DNA of 5,301 nt. Source: CAZMGD01 sp964565705. GTDB taxonomy: Bacteria > Actinomycetota > Acidimicrobiia > Acidimicrobiales > Ilumatobacteraceae. Under the pieces are notes generated by a model, which worked only from the letters and a program-made list of their open reading frames with translations, had not been told where the DNA came from and searched no databases. Shown here in pieces: positions 5,297 to 5,301 of this stretch (positions are counted from its first letter, which is position 1; every line of letters starts with the position of its first letter). The translations under genes and the position numbers were made by a program. The stretch is from contig CAZMGD010000179.1 of the NCBI GenBank assembly GCA_964565705.1, positions 1-5,301 on the forward strand, given 5' to 3'.

Positions 5297-5301
5297 GACC
5301 G

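Overview
The window is high-GC DNA with dense, strongly GC3-biased genes, and it looks like a chromosomal stretch from an Actinomycetota species. The protein families are a thiolase-like protein of the TLP1 type, a Thr/Ser-rich lipoprotein, a cytoplasmic DPP IV-type peptidase and a SnoaL-like protein. Together with a 'TANNNT about 6 nt before the start codon' promoter style, they would suit an Acidimicrobiia/Ilumatobacter-like or related marine or soil lineage. That placement is an inference from style and not from any marker gene. No rRNA, tRNA, CRISPR array, transposase, integrase or phage gene is visible.

Layout, left to right. Positions 1-115 are a short upstream region. It may carry the last 16 codons of a membrane protein, then a small GC-rich hairpin and a promoter-like TACCTT. 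Positions 116-1594 (+) encode a thiolase-like protein that keeps the fold but lacks the classical thiolase catalytic residues. Positions 1595-1707 lie between two convergent genes and hold a strikingly symmetrical four-copy inverted repeat with core TCTGTGTGA/TCACACAGA. Positions 1708-2493 (-) encode a secreted lipoprotein with a low-complexity Thr/Ser/Pro linker and a C-terminal domain of unknown function. Positions 2494-2551 are a 58-bp divergent promoter region with a -10-like hexamer pointing each way, both placed as for leaderless mRNAs. Positions 2552-4666 (+) encode an S9-family dipeptidyl-peptidase IV-like enzyme with an intact Ser-Asp-His triad and Glu-Glu pair. Positions 4667-4748 are an 82-bp spacer of GCGAGC-type repeats with a hairpin over the next start codon. 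Positions 4749-5213 (+) encode a SnoaL-like/NTF2-fold protein. Positions 5214-5301 hold three 12-bp tandem repeats and a strong hairpin that could be a terminator.

The four genes do not form an obvious single pathway. The peptidase and the SnoaL-like gene may share a transcript (same strand, 82-bp gap, Shine-Dalgarno only before the second gene). The lipoprotein and the peptidase share only the divergent promoter region. Nothing here supports a defence, mobile or biosynthetic system. The observations most worth following are in the non-coding DNA: the symmetrical repeat at 1604-1698, the leaderless-promoter spacing at three of the four genes, and the start-codon hairpin at 4719-4754.
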